NCBI GenBank assembly: GCA_017397725.1
Contig: JAFQIA010000028.1
Location: 124,001-188,000 of the forward strand
Length of the DNA: 64,000 nucleotides
Direction: 5' to 3'
DNA from: Clostridia bacterium
Lineage (GTDB): Bacteria > Bacillota > Clostridia > Monoglobales > Monoglobaceae
Shown here one piece after another: positions 45,672 through 54,895 of this stretch. Position numbers and translations under genes: made by a program. The notes below the pieces were generated by a model. It saw nothing but the letters and a program-made list of their open reading frames with translations. It did no database searches and was not told the DNA's origin. Each line of letters begins with the position of its first letter. Position 1 is the first letter of the stretch.

Positions 45672-47549
45672 TTACTTATTCTTATAATAGTCGCCCAAAA
45701 CAACCATATCATTGATTTGAATATTCTTTTTCACCCGTTGGGTTTGTTTTTGAATATAAATCAAATCCTCATTGTCGTCAGTTTTTTCTGTTGGGATATA
45801 ATGCATATTCTCATCCAGCCATGCGCCTGTTTCAAAATATACCAACCCTTCAGCCTTAGAATCCAGCACATCGGTTCCTAAGTATCTGGCTTCCTTGGAA
45901 AGGTCAAACAGATTGACAATGGTGGGTGCCCAGTCAATGGTCATCATGGGCTTAGCTACCTTTTTGGCTTTGAGGCTTGGGCTATAAATAAACGCAGGAA
46001 CACAATAGGAACGGGTATCTCCCTTCCACTTCTTAAGCTTTTCCTCGCTTGAAACGCCATACGCAAAATGATCAGTATACGCCACAATGACCGTATCATC
46101 AAGCAATCCGTCTGTTTCCAGCCGTTCTAACAAGATTCTAAAAAATTCATCGGTGTCAGCTGCAAGAATCTTTGCGTTGTTTTTCTCCACGTCTTCCTCT
46201 TCGTTGATTAAATCGGGACGGTATTCCTTTGCAATGTCTAACTTTTCACTTTCGCCCTGATAAGGGAGATGCGCCGAATAGGTAATAAAAAAGTTGAAAA
46301 ACGGCGTTTTTTCCGTCATTTTCTGATAAAGGTCATCGTTTTTTATTAAGTTACTGTCCAACTCCGCTTCTACACCGACAATTCCAAATTCAGCAGCCGC
46401 ATGGTATTTTTCATAACCAAAGGACTTATGCATAATGCCGCGGTTATAGAATTCCGGACTGTTAAAATGAAAGGAATTCGTTTCATAGCCCGCCTCCTTG
46501 AACAAGCGGGCAAGGGAATACGGGAATGTGTTTTTGCTGAAATTAGAGGCACTGCTTGCTGTCACCGGAGTGAAAAATCCGGTGTTAAAGGCAAATTCAG
46601 AACTAAACGTAAAACCAATGCCGAAAAATGGTGCATTATAGTTTGTAAAACTGATACCATTTTTCATCATTTTATGTAGGGTCGGCGTGGTTTCCTGATC
46701 AATCATCCATGTATCGATGCTTTCCATCATAACCGCTATCACATTCTTTCCTTTCAGAAGACCGGAATACCGATTCTTGGCCGGCTCGCCTTTTAATGTA
46801 AAATACTCATCTGCCATATATCGGTCATCCTTTGAAAGATTGTGACCTTGAGGAAACAGCGAGGTATACAAATTCAAGTAACTGAACTGATAAATGCCGG
46901 AAATTTCAAGAGATTTATTCACATCGTTAAAATTCTTATATACAATTCTCGGTTTTCGCCATACATCCCATTCATCCGCAGCGTCTCCGTGTAACTCAGG
47001 TTGCATACAACCATGGGTCACCAAAAGAATCACCACCGTGACAGCAAGCAAAAGCGCCCGATACTTTTTGTTGAGTTTGGGAGCCTGCCAAGTCAAAAGT
47101 GCCGCCAACATAAACATAACCGTGGCAACGAGAATAAACATCATCCATGGCTCAATCAGTTTTGCCGCATAGCCGAAATACTCCGCGCCCTCACCTGCCA
47201 TTCCAATACTTTTCAGCCAGAAAAACTGCTCAAAGATCTTATAATAGACACACTCCGCCAACGAAAAAACCGAAAAACAAATGGTTATGACCAAAAAGAC
47301 AATTTTCCCGATGGTTCTCGGCAGGACAAATCCACAAAGAACAACGAAAAAGGCAACCCAACCAATAGAGAAAAAGTAGGATGCGGTGGTAACATATTCT
47401 TCTGTAAAAACGCCCGGCCCAACGAAACACCGAAACATATGTTCCGGCATAATCAGTGCAAGCATCGCAAATATGATAAAAAGATATGTCTTTAAACTTT
47501 GATTAACATTTTTCAAAAACTCACCTTCAGTTTCTTTTGTTCTATGCAA
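45672..47549 (-). CDS. LTA synthase (LtaS) family membrane sulfatase
   Basis: Up to 625 residues. Five N-terminal membrane helices (within residues 15-190) carry an extracellular sulfatase-type domain with KNVIAVMMESIDTWM (metal), the nucleophile Thr in GFTFSSEFAFNTGFF, and DTVIVAYTDHFAYG plus MTIDWAPTIVNLF near the end. The family polymerises glycerol-phosphate from phosphatidylglycerol onto lipid anchors. The start may instead be TTG at 47516, which has AAGGTGAG just upstream. The glycerophosphodiesterase next door could recycle lipid products, by inference. Confidence 0.88.
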   Translation of the reverse strand: MHRTKETEGEFLKNVNQSLKTYLFIIFAMLALIMPEHMFRCFVGPGVFTEEYVTTASYFFSIGWVAFFVVLCGFVLPRTIGKIVFLVITICFSVFSLAECVYYKIFEQFFWLKSIGMAGEGAEYFGYAAKLIEPWMMFILVATVMFMLAALLTWQAPKLNKKYRALLLAVTVVILLVTHGCMQPELHGDAADEWDVWRKPRIVYKNFNDVNKSLEISGIYQFSYLNLYTSLFPQGHNLSKDDRYMADEYFTLKGEPAKNRYSGLLKGKNVIAVMMESIDTWMIDQETTPTLHKMMKNGISFTNYNAPFFGIGFTFSSEFAFNTGFFTPVTASSASNFSKNTFPYSLARLFKEAGYETNSFHFNSPEFYNRGIMHKSFGYEKYHAAAEFGIVGVEAELDSNLIKNDDLYQKMTEKTPFFNFFITYSAHLPYQGESEKLDIAKEYRPDLINEEEDVEKNNAKILAADTDEFFRILLERLETDGLLDDTVIVAYTDHFAYGVSSEEKLKKWKGDTRSYCVPAFIYSPSLKAKKVAKPMMTIDWAPTIVNLFDLSKEARYLGTDVLDSKAEGLVYFETGAWLDENMHYIPTEKTDDNEDLIYIQKQTQRVKKNIQINDMVVLGDYYKNK

Positions 47550-47574
47550 CGCACATTGGAATATGATTGTGCGG

Positions 47575-48012
47575 TTACTTTTTCATTTCCATATATGGCA
47601 AAACCGCAAATCCGCATTTTTTATACAGTTTCATTGCTCTCTCGTTTTCTTCTTCCACCTCTAACCGAAAAATGCAATCCTCATATTCTGTTGTGATAAA
47701 TTCCATAAACAGATTTCCAAGGCCCAAGCCCCTGTATTCCTCCTTTATATATAAGTCTTCAATCCAGATGCATGGCTTTCCAAATTCGGTGGAAAAACTT
47801 TTCGCAATCATGGCATAACCCTGTATATTGTCGGAATCTTCCATGATATAACCTTCCAAATAGGGATTGCCGTTTACGCAATTTTTCACATCATTAGAAA
47901 AAATTTCTTCTGAGCCATTGCTCAACACCGCCGGCGATGAATAAAACACTCTCATCATTGCAATAACATCGGCGCTGTCCGCTGACTGCATAACTCTTAT
48001 TTTGCTCTTCAT
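47575..48012 (-). CDS. GNAT family N-acetyltransferase
   Basis: 145 residues with the acetyl-CoA-binding motif in IWIEDLYIKEEYRGLGLGNLFMEF and the C-terminal MKLYKKCGFAVLPYMEMKK. The start at 48012 (MKSKIRVMQSADSADVIAMM) gives the normal GNAT opening; the frame to 48066 adds an unlikely tail. Substrate unknown. Confidence 0.87.
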   Translation of the reverse strand: MKSKIRVMQSADSADVIAMMRVFYSSPAVLSNGSEEIFSNDVKNCVNGNPYLEGYIMEDSDNIQGYAMIAKSFSTEFGKPCIWIEDLYIKEEYRGLGLGNLFMEFITTEYEDCIFRLEVEEENERAMKLYKKCGFAVLPYMEMKK

Positions 48013-48128
48013 ATCCCTTTCATCCCCCAGTGAATAACTCTTCCAGATAACAAAATAGTTTATCATAAAATTCGCGTTTTGTAAATATATTTAGACATTT
48101 TTCAGCGGTTTGACCTTCCAAAAGAAAC

Positions 48129-48161
48129 AAAAAAGCCCGATGCATTCGCATCGGGCTTTTT
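48129..48161 (-). terminator. Terminator of the ribosomal protein operon
   Basis: 14-bp stem (AAAAAGCCCGATGC/GCATCGGGCTTTTT) with an ATTC loop, shortly after the rplL stop. Confidence 0.9.
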
Positions 48162-48173
48162 GTTGATACAAAC

Positions 48174-48545
48174 TTATTTGAGTTCGATCTTTGCGCCAAC
48201 CTCTTCGAGCTTGGTCTTGATGTCTTCAGCTTCTTCCTTAGCAGCAGCTTCCTTAACGGTCTTGGGAGCGCCATCAACCAGAGCCTTAGCTTCAGCCAGA
48301 CCCAGGCCGGTGATTTCTCTAACTACCTTAATTACCTTAATCTTCTGAGCACCAGCGTCAGCCAGAACTACATCAAATTCGGTCTTTTCTTCAGCAGCAG
48401 CAGCGCCACCAGCAACAGCGCCAGCAACCATAACGGGTGCAGCAGCGGATACGCCGAACTCTTCTTCCAGAGCTTTAACCAGATCATTTACTTCCAACAA
48501 GGTCAGTTCTTTGATTTCATCAAGAATCTTTGTGATATCAGCCAT
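48174..48545 (-). CDS. rplL: 50S ribosomal protein L7/L12
   Basis: 123 residues: N-terminal dimerisation domain ([20 protein letters not shown]), Ala/Gly-rich hinge ([19 protein letters not shown]) and the C-terminal factor-binding domain ([22 protein letters not shown]). The start at 48545 (MADITKI) has GGAGG eight bases upstream; an ATG five codons earlier overlaps that site and is rejected. Confidence 0.98.
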   Translation of the reverse strand: MADITKILDEIKELTLLEVNDLVKALEEEFGVSAAAPVMVAGAVAGGAAAAEEKTEFDVVLADAGAQKIKVIKVVREITGLGLAEAKALVDGAPKTVKEAAAKEEAEDIKTKLEEVGAKIELK

Positions 48546-48633
48546 TTTAATATCCTCCATTTTTTATAAAATATTTTCTTAGTTTGTTTCCTCTCGGCAT
48601 TATGCCGCTTGAGGAAGATTGATTTTGACGCAA

Positions 48634-49311
48634 TTACTCAGCGTCAGCGGGTGCTTCTTCAGCGGCAGGCGCTTCTTCAGCGGGAGCCTCTTCAGCAGCG
48701 GGTGCTTCTTCAGCAGCTGCTTCAACAGCAGGAGCCTCTTCAGCAACAGGTGTTTCTTCAGCAGGGGCAGCTTCCTCAGCGGGAGCAGCCTCTTCTTTTG
48801 CAGCAGCCTGTCCGGGAACAGCCTCTTCATCAACAATAGCCTGCAAGGTTCTTGCAAGAGCGCTGATGGGGGACTGCAAGGAGCCCAACATCTTGGAGAT
48901 GAGAACTTCCTTAGACGGGATAGCAGCGTAGGTCTTAACCTCTTCCAAAGAGATTACCTTACCGTCTACGAAACCGCCTTTGAGTTCCAGTGCTTCGTTT
49001 TCTTTTGCGAATTCAACCAGAACCTTTGCCGGAGCAACAACATCGTCAGTACTGGTTGCAATAGCAGTAGGACCGTGCAGAATGGAATCCAATTCTTCCA
49101 GACCTGCTGCGTTTGCAGCAAAACGAACCAGGTTGTTCTTCAGGACGGTGTACTCAACACCAGCTTCTCTCATCTTTACACGAAGAGCAGTATCCTGCGC
49201 CACGGTAAGTCCTCTGTAGTCTGCCAAAACACCGGCTTGGGCGTTCTGGAATCTCTCTGTAAGCTGTGCAACAATCGCCTTTTTGTTTTCTAATACTTTC
49301 TGACTCGGCAA
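48634..49311 (-). CDS. rplJ: 50S ribosomal protein L10 with long Ala/Glu/Pro tail
   Basis: 225 residues. The first 165 are a normal L10 (LPSQKVLENKKAIVAQLTE, ADYRGLTVAQDTALR, KNNLVRFAANAAG). The last 58 or so residues are a low-complexity tail of repeated AEEAPA/APAEE units. The start is TTG at 49311, eight bases after a perfect AAGGAGG; no ATG fits the family start. The L10 leader lies just upstream. L10 anchors the L7/L12 stalk. Confidence 0.96.
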   Translation of the reverse strand: MPSQKVLENKKAIVAQLTERFQNAQAGVLADYRGLTVAQDTALRVKMREAGVEYTVLKNNLVRFAANAAGLEELDSILHGPTAIATSTDDVVAPAKVLVEFAKENEALELKGGFVDGKVISLEEVKTYAAIPSKEVLISKMLGSLQSPISALARTLQAIVDEEAVPGQAAAKEEAAPAEEAAPAEETPVAEEAPAVEAAAEEAPAAEEAPAEEAPAAEEAPADAE

Positions 49312-49351
49312 TGTAACATCCTCCTTTCTGACATTCGATTCCGCGGGTATG

Positions 49352-49465
49352 AAAAAATGTCCCTCACCTTTGCAGCGAGGGACATAAGAATACAATTACT
49401 TGTATCAGTCATCCTCGGCAGGATTTACGGCATTTGCCACCTGCTGTCTGCGGAATTATATATAA
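49352..49465 (-). promoter_or_regulatory. Ribosomal protein L10 leader with attenuator
   Basis: On the minus strand, CGCAGACAGCAGGTGGC ... CCTGCCGAGG is the conserved core of the L10 leader that binds excess L10(L12). It is followed by a perfect intrinsic terminator (ATGTCCCTC/GAGGGACAT with T run, 49387-49352) before the rplJ Shine-Dalgarno. This indicates feedback control of rplJ-rplL by attenuation. Confidence 0.88.
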
Positions 49466-49486
49466 TTTGATTTTTTACGGATTCAA

Positions 49487-50179
49487 TTAGTCAATCTTAT
49501 TGGTGTTGACTTTGATACCGGGGCCCATGGTAGATGCAACGGTAACAGAACGCAGATACTGACCTTTTGCAGCAGCCGGTTTTGCCTTTACGATTGCACC
49601 CATCAATGCGTTGAAGTTGTCAGCCAACTTTTCAGCACCGAAGGAAGCCTTACCGATGGGACAGTGGATAATGTTGTTCTTATCCAGACGATACTCAATC
49701 TTACCGGATTTGATTTCCTGAATTGCTTTTGCAACATCGGGAGTAACGGTACCAGCCTTGGGGTTAGGCATCAAGCCCTTCGGACCCAGGATTCTACCGA
49801 TACGACCAACAACGCCCATCATATCGGGGGTTGCAACAACAACGTCAAATTCAAACCAGTTCTCAGACTGAATCTTCTGTGCCAATTCCTCAGCACCTAC
49901 ATAATCTGCACCGGCAGCCTTAGCCTCGTCCGCTTTACCCTCTCTGGCAAATACCAGAACACGAACGGTTTTACCGGTACCATTGGGCAGTACAACTGCA
50001 CCACGAACCTGCTGGTCAGCGTGACGAGAGTCAACGCCCAGTTTTGCATGCAGCTCTACAGTTTCATCAAACTTTGCAGTAGCAGTCTTGCAAACCAGAT
50101 CCAGCGCTTCTGTGGGGTCATACATCTTACCCTTTTCAATCAGCTTTACGCTGTCTTGATACTTTTTACCTTTCTTCAA
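49487..50179 (-). CDS. rplA: 50S ribosomal protein L1
   Basis: 230 residues, normal length, with [17 protein letters not shown] start, the [12 protein letters not shown] stretch and the L1 signature region around [20 protein letters not shown]. It follows rplK; the L10 leader separates it from rplJ. Confidence 0.98.
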   Translation of the reverse strand: MKKGKKYQDSVKLIEKGKMYDPTEALDLVCKTATAKFDETVELHAKLGVDSRHADQQVRGAVVLPNGTGKTVRVLVFAREGKADEAKAAGADYVGAEELAQKIQSENWFEFDVVVATPDMMGVVGRIGRILGPKGLMPNPKAGTVTPDVAKAIQEIKSGKIEYRLDKNNIIHCPIGKASFGAEKLADNFNALMGAIVKAKPAAAKGQYLRSVTVASTMGPGIKVNTNKID

Positions 50180-50243
50180 TGTTAAATCCTCCTATGGTGG
50201 TTTCACAGAATACCCTTTGGTATTCCTCCCACTATTTTCAATC

Positions 50244-50669
50244 TTACTCTTCGACCGTGATACCCATGGAACGTGCAGTACCTGCAATCATAGACATTGC
50301 AGCTTCCAAAGAACCTGCGTTCAGGTCAGGCATTTTCTGCTCAGCGATTGCCTGCAGGTCAGCCTTCTTCAGTTCTGCAACCTTGTTCTTGTTGGGAACA
50401 CCGGAACCGCTCTCAATTTTGCAAGCTTTCTTAATCAAAACAGGAGCCGGCGGGGTCTTAGTAATAAAGCTGAAAGATCTGTCCTGATATACGGTAATAA
50501 CAACCGGAATGATCAGACCTGCATCCTTCTGTGTCTTTTCATTAAACTGCTTGGTGAAATCCATGATGTTTACACCGTGCTGACCCAAAGCGGGACCAAC
50601 AGGGGGTGCCGGAGTAGCTTTACCTGCCGGAATCTGCAATTTAATGTAACCTGTGATTTTCTGTGCCAT
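50244..50669 (-). CDS. rplK: 50S ribosomal protein L11
   Basis: 141 residues starting [18 protein letters not shown], with the thiostrepton/GTPase-centre binding N-terminal part ([17 protein letters not shown]) and C-terminal rRNA-binding domain. AAGGAGGTG lies eight bases before the ATG. A longer frame to 50738 is rejected. Confidence 0.98.
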   Translation of the reverse strand: MAQKITGYIKLQIPAGKATPAPPVGPALGQHGVNIMDFTKQFNEKTQKDAGLIIPVVITVYQDRSFSFITKTPPAPVLIKKACKIESGSGVPNKNKVAELKKADLQAIAEQKMPDLNAGSLEAAMSMIAGTARSMGITVEE

Positions 50670-50797
50670 TTCGAATACACCTCCTTGTTTCACAAACGTG
50701 GTATTATCGGGGTTCTGCTGATGCAGTCTCCCTCCCACAGACCGACGGAATACCGCCGGAATATAAAAACGGAATCATCCGTGTGGGTAACAAAATC

Positions 50798-51316
50798 TTA
50801 TACCAGAGCCTCTACCTGATTGAACTCCAGCTCTACATCGGTATCACGACCGAACATAGAAACCTTGGTACGAATCTTTTTCTTGTCCAGAAGAATCTCG
50901 GTGATTTCACCAACAAAGCCTTCCAAGGGACCATACTTGACTCTGATATTGTCCCCGACTACAAAGTCGAGTTCAATGGTGGTATGCTCAAGTCCCATAT
51001 TTGCCACTTCCGCATCAGAGAGTGGAACGGGGCTGGAACCGGGGCCGACAAAACCGGTAACACCTCTGGTGTTACGCACAACATACCAGCTTTCGTCGGT
51101 CATAATCATCTTGACCATGACATAGCCGGGGTAAATTTTGCGCTCAACCACCTTTTTTTGGTTATCCTTAATCTCGATAACCTCTTCCATAGGAACCCGG
51201 ATTTCCTGAATGATATCATGCATATTCCGGTTTTCTACAGTTTTTTGAATATCAGTCATCACCTTATTCTCATAGCCAGAATAAGTGTGTGCCACATACC
51301 ATTTTGCGTTTGCCAT
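50798..51316 (-). CDS. nusG: Transcription termination/antitermination protein NusG
   Basis: 172 residues: NGN domain (AKWYVAHTYSGYENKV) and C-terminal KOW domain (DNIRVKYGPLEGFVGEI). It contacts RNA polymerase and couples it to ribosomes or Rho. An ATG one codon earlier (51319) is also possible. Usual place between secE and rplK. A weak hairpin (ACGGA/TCCGT, near 50763-50781) follows the gene. Confidence 0.97.
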   Translation of the reverse strand: MANAKWYVAHTYSGYENKVMTDIQKTVENRNMHDIIQEIRVPMEEVIEIKDNQKKVVERKIYPGYVMVKMIMTDESWYVVRNTRGVTGFVGPGSSPVPLSDAEVANMGLEHTTIELDFVVGDNIRVKYGPLEGFVGEITEILLDKKKIRTKVSMFGRDTDVELEFNQVEALV

Positions 51317-51346
51317 CATATAGGGGAACGAATCCCTTCCCTCCTA

Positions 51347-51556
51347 TTATCGATTGATAAAGAATGCCATGCCCCAAGTAAAGAGCAAGTCCATTGCCCA
51401 GATAACCAGGCCCACAATCAAAACATAAAGAATTACAACCAAGGTGTTCTTACGAACCTTTGCAAAGCTCGGCCATACAACCTTTTTCAGTTCTGATTTG
51501 ACTTCCTTAAAATAATTTGCGATTTTGGCAAAGATATTCTTCTTGGTCTGTTCCAT
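51347..51556 (-). CDS. secE: Preprotein translocase subunit SecE
   Basis: 69 residues with the single-helix Gram-positive SecE form: an amphipathic segment NYFKEVKSELKKVVWPSF, then one membrane helix (VVILYVLIVGLVIWAMDLLF). Part of SecYEG in the cytoplasmic membrane. Between rpmG and nusG. Confidence 0.96.
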   Translation of the reverse strand: MEQTKKNIFAKIANYFKEVKSELKKVVWPSFAKVRKNTLVVILYVLIVGLVIWAMDLLFTWGMAFFINR

Positions 51557-51601
51557 AAATCAACACTCCTTACAACAAAACTGCTGCGCTCGTTTGGGAA
51601 T

Positions 51602-51751
51602 TTATTTAGTTTCCTTGTGCACAGTATGCTTTCTGCAGAATCTGCAGTACTTGTTCATTTCCAGTCTGTCAGGACAGTTCTGCTTGTTTTTGGTGGTGTC
51701 GTAGTTTCTCTGCTTGCACTCAGTACATGCCAATGTAATTTTGGTTTGCAT
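51602..51751 (-). CDS. rpmG: 50S ribosomal protein L33 (zinc-binding form)
   Basis: A 49-residue gene starting [17 protein letters not shown] and ending [10 protein letters not shown]. Four cysteines in two CxxC pairs (CTEC and CRFC) mark the zinc-binding L33 type. GAGGTG precedes the ATG. It is the first gene of the rpmG-secE-nusG-rplK-rplA-rplJ-rplL transcript, as in many Bacillota. Confidence 0.96.
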   Translation of the reverse strand: MQTKITLACTECKQRNYDTTKNKQNCPDRLEMNKYCRFCRKHTVHKETK

Positions 51752-51860
51752 TTCTTTCACCTCGTTCATCCAAATTCAAAGACCGTTTCCCGCAAAAAGC
51801 CACGGAATTACAACGATTCTTTTATTCACACAAATAAAGCCTCTTCACAGAGGTATAAAC

Positions 51861-51889
51861 ACTTTATCACATTTCAAAGGGTTTGTCAA
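51861..51889 (-). promoter_or_regulatory. Promoter of the rpmG-secE-nusG ribosomal operon
   Basis: TTGACA (51889-51884), 17-base spacer, TAAAGT (51866-51861) on the minus strand, leaving a leader of about 105 nt with a small CCTCT/AGAGG hairpin before rpmG. Confidence 0.65.
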
Positions 51890-52029
51890 TGTTTTTTTCT
51901 GAAAAAATTAAAAATTTTTACATTTTTTTCGACTTTCTCATTTTACTTGTTTTTTCCCTTTTTGTCAACAAATTTTCTATGCATCTTCTTTCCCCTTTTT
52001 TATATAAATGAAAGAAAGGGGGTGGCAAC

Positions 52030-53043
52030 TTGAAACAAGGACTCAGTCTTGCCTTTGTCTATATTGGTCTGGTCATCGGTGCCGGCTTCGCATCCGGGCG
52101 GGAGATTATGGAATTCTTTAACTTTCCCTCCTTGACCGATCATCGGGGGGTAGTGCTTGCCACCTGCCTACTGATTGCTGTCTGCTATCTGATTCTTCGC
52201 CGTGCCTATCGTTGGAATCTTTTCGACTGCGATTCCTACCTTTCCTCCGTTGCGGGCAGGTTCTTTCCTTATATGAAATACTTTTTGCTGTTTTATCTGT
52301 TCTGCGGCTTTTTCACCATGCTCGCCGGCTGCGGCGCATTGCTGAACCAAAGCTATCTCCTGCCTGATTTTTTAGGAAGTCTTTTCCTGCTCCTCTTCTG
52401 CTTTGTGGTTCTCTCCTTTGACCTGAAGGGTATTGTTGCACTCAACGCGGTTTTGGTTCCTTGTATGGTAATCGGCATTCTCTGGCTCTGTGTCGATGCT
52501 ATGTTGTTTGACTCCGTTCCTGTATTCTCTCTACGGGGGATTACCAAGGGAACCTTTGCCTCTGCCATCTGTTATGTGAGCTACAACACCATTTCCGCCG
52601 CACCGGTTCTGGTGCCTTTGCAAACACGGATCACCCCCAAGGGCATCCGTGTCGCCTCCATCCTCGGCGGGGCGGTTTTGGGTCTTCTTATCTTTGTCAT
52701 CTGGCTCTGTCAATCGGTGTATTTTGAAATTCTCAAGGATACCCAAATTCCCCTTTTAAAGCTTGCCGCCCTTTCAGGAAAAACACAGAAGAATCTTTAT
52801 ACTGCCATTCTCTTGATGGCAATCTGTACCACCGCCGTTTCCCAAGGCTTTGGGTTCCTTTCCCATTTCAAACTGACCACCTTAAAGCAACGGGCAAAAG
52901 GTGCTGCCATTTTCTGCTTGGTTTCCTTTCCTTTCTCCCTGCTTGGTTTCCGTTCTTTGGTTGCAAATCTCTATTCCTTTTTCGGCATCTGCGGCATCTT
53001 TTGGATGATATGGCTCTTCGTGGATTTTTTCCGCAACCCGTAA
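52030..53043 (+). CDS. YkvI-like membrane transporter (APC superfamily)
   Basis: 337 residues with about ten membrane helices, beginning KQGLSLAFVYIGLVIGAGFASGRE, the family's typical unwound first helix with GxGFASG. Probably a secondary amine or amino-acid transporter; substrate unknown. The start is TTG at 52030 after an AGGGGGTG Shine-Dalgarno, with no ATG nearby in frame. Divergent from rpmG and closed by a bidirectional terminator. Confidence 0.85.
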   Translation: MKQGLSLAFVYIGLVIGAGFASGREIMEFFNFPSLTDHRGVVLATCLLIAVCYLILRRAYRWNLFDCDSYLSSVAGRFFPYMKYFLLFYLFCGFFTMLAGCGALLNQSYLLPDFLGSLFLLLFCFVVLSFDLKGIVALNAVLVPCMVIGILWLCVDAMLFDSVPVFSLRGITKGTFASAICYVSYNTISAAPVLVPLQTRITPKGIRVASILGGAVLGLLIFVIWLCQSVYFEILKDTQIPLLKLAALSGKTQKNLYTAILLMAICTTAVSQGFGFLSHFKLTTLKQRAKGAAIFCLVSFPFSLLGFRSLVANLYSFFGICGIFWMIWLFVDFFRNP

Positions 53044-53075
53044 AAAAGGACTTGAGCAATGCTCAAGTCCTTTTT
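53043..53075. terminator. Bidirectional terminator (YkvI-like and GGGtGRT genes)
   Basis: 15-base arms AAAAAGGACTTGAGC/GCTCAAGTCCTTTTT with a three-base loop, between convergent genes. Confidence 0.88.
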
Positions 53076-53088
53076 GGTTGTTAATTCC

Positions 53089-54090
53089 TTATTTCTTCAT
53101 TGCTTCTTCTACTGCAACTGCAACAGCAACGGTCATACCAACCATGGGGTTGTTACCTGCGCCAATGAGTCCCATCATCTCTACGTGAGCGGGAACGGAT
53201 GAAGAACCTGCAAACTGTGCATCAGAGTGCATACGACCCATAGTATCAGTCATACCATAGGAAGCAGGACCTGCTGCCATATTGTCAGGATGCAGAGTTC
53301 TACCGGTACCACCGCCGGATGCAACGGAGAAGTACTTCTTGCCCTGCTCGATACATTCCTTCTTGTAGGTACCTGCAACGGGGTGCTGGAATCTGGTGGG
53401 GTTGGTGGAGTTACCGGTGATGGAAACGTCAACACCTTCCAGATGCATAATTGCAACGCCCTCACGAACATCGTCAGAACCGTAGCAACGTACCTTTGCT
53501 CTTTCACCCTCGGAGTAAGCAATTTCTTTTACTACCTTTACCTCGCCGGTGAAGTAGTCAAACTGGGTTTGTACATAAGTAAAGCCGTTGATTCTGGAGA
53601 TAATCTGTGCAGCGTCTTTACCAAGACCGTTCAGGATAACGCGCAAATCTTCTTTTCTTGCTCTGTTGGCACTCTTTGCCAAACCGATTGCACCCTCTGC
53701 TGCTGCAAAGGACTCGTGACCTGCCAGGAATGCGAAACACTTGGTTTCTTCTCTCAGCAGTCTTGCGCCCAGATTACCGTGGCCCAGACCAACTTTTCTG
53801 TCATCTGCAACGGAACCGGGGATACAGAAGGACTGCAGGCCCAGACCGATTTTTTCAGCAGCGTCTGCTGCGTTGGTAACACCGTCCTTGATTGCGATTG
53901 CCGCACCTACGATGTATGCCCAGCAAGCATTCTCGAAACAGATAGGCTGAATGCCTTTTACCATATTGTATACATCAATGCCCTTATCGTCACAGATCTG
54001 CTTTGCCTCTTCCAAAGAAGCGATGCCGTGCTTTGCGAGCTCTGCATTGATTTGGTCAATTCTTCTCTCGTAACTTTCAAATAAAGCCAT
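53089..54090 (-). CDS. GGGtGRT family protein
   Basis: 333-residue cytoplasmic protein of the family named after its glycine-rich motif, seen here as SVASGGGTGRTLHPDNM. Other conserved stretches are GSVADDRKVGLGHGNLGARLL and FAFLAGHESFAAAEGAIGLA. No enzyme activity is established for the family. It is 17 bases downstream of a NifU-like scaffold gene, the partner regularly found beside it, which suggests a role in iron-sulfur or sulfur chemistry of anaerobes. Strong codon bias and AGGAGG site imply high expression. Confidence 0.9.
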   Translation of the reverse strand: MALFESYERRIDQINAELAKHGIASLEEAKQICDDKGIDVYNMVKGIQPICFENACWAYIVGAAIAIKDGVTNAADAAEKIGLGLQSFCIPGSVADDRKVGLGHGNLGARLLREETKCFAFLAGHESFAAAEGAIGLAKSANRARKEDLRVILNGLGKDAAQIISRINGFTYVQTQFDYFTGEVKVVKEIAYSEGERAKVRCYGSDDVREGVAIMHLEGVDVSITGNSTNPTRFQHPVAGTYKKECIEQGKKYFSVASGGGTGRTLHPDNMAAGPASYGMTDTMGRMHSDAQFAGSSSVPAHVEMMGLIGAGNNPMVGMTVAVAVAVEEAMKK

Positions 54091-54107
54091 TTCCTATACC
54101 TCCTATC

Positions 54108-54800
54108 TTATTCGTGACGCGGGTCAATCAGTTTTGCCGCATCGTCTACTCTACCGTACTGGCCGCTGGCTTTTTCCAGAGCCTCGTTTGCATCCATACC
54201 CTTGCCGATCATTTCCATCATCTTGCCAAGGTGTACGAACTTGTAACCGGTAATCTGGTTGTCCTTATCCACTGCAACTTTGGTGATGTAACCTTCAGCC
54301 AGTTCCAGATAACGGGGACCCTTTTCCAGCGTTGCGTAGGTGGTACCAACCTGAGATCTCAGACCCTTACCAAGGTCCTCAAGACCTGCACCGATGGGCA
54401 GACCGTCTTCGGAGAAAGCAGTCTGGGTACGACCATATACAATCTGCAGGAACAACTCACGCATTGCGGTGTTGATTGCATCACACACCAGGTCGGTGTT
54501 GAGGGCTTCCAGCAGGGTCTTGCCTACCAGAATCTCAGATGCCATAGCCGCAGAGTGGGTCATACCGCTACAACCAATGGTTTCCACCAATGCTTCCTGA
54601 ATGATACCCTCTTTGACATTCAAAGTCAGCTTACAGGTACCCTGCTGAGGAGCACACCAGCCGATACCGTGGGTCAGACCGGAAATTTCTTTAATTTCTT
54701 TTACTTGGGTCCATTTACCTTCCTGAGGAATGGGAGCAGGACCGTGATATGCACCCTTGGCAAGCGGGCACATATTTTCAACTTCGCTTGAGTACTTCAT
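54108..54800 (-). CDS. NifU-like iron-sulfur cluster assembly scaffold protein
   Basis: 230 residues. Similarity to the IscU/NifU N-terminal fold rests on the cysteine-bearing segments GIGWCAPQQGTCKLTLNVK, ETIGCSGMTHSAAMASEI and LVCDAINTAMRELF. It is longer than IscU (about 130) because of an added C-terminal half rich in polar residues (YITKVAVDKDNQITGYKFV). It likely binds a transient Fe-S cluster. First gene of a two-gene operon with the GGGtGRT gene; no cysteine desulfurase is adjacent. Confidence 0.85.
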   Translation of the reverse strand: MKYSSEVENMCPLAKGAYHGPAPIPQEGKWTQVKEIKEISGLTHGIGWCAPQQGTCKLTLNVKEGIIQEALVETIGCSGMTHSAAMASEILVGKTLLEALNTDLVCDAINTAMRELFLQIVYGRTQTAFSEDGLPIGAGLEDLGKGLRSQVGTTYATLEKGPRYLELAEGYITKVAVDKDNQITGYKFVHLGKMMEMIGKGMDANEALEKASGQYGRVDDAAKLIDPRHE

Positions 54801-54844
54801 TACATTACTCTCCTTTCATCTCTGCAAAAATGCTCATTGTGAAT

Positions 54845-54873
54845 ATTATAACACATAGTTGGAAAATCTGCAA
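54845..54873 (-). promoter_or_regulatory. Promoter of the NifU-like/GGGtGRT operon
   Basis: TTGCAG (54873-54868), 17-base spacer, TATAAT (54850-54845) on the minus strand; AAGGAGAG precedes the gene start. Confidence 0.7.
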
Positions 54874-54895
54874 GGATTTTCCTATTTTTTTCGAT

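Noticed and set aside
48609-48839. Leu/Gln-rich frames in the rplJ tail region on both strands
   Set aside because: They arise from the GCA/GAA simple-sequence tract that encodes the Ala/Glu tail of L10.
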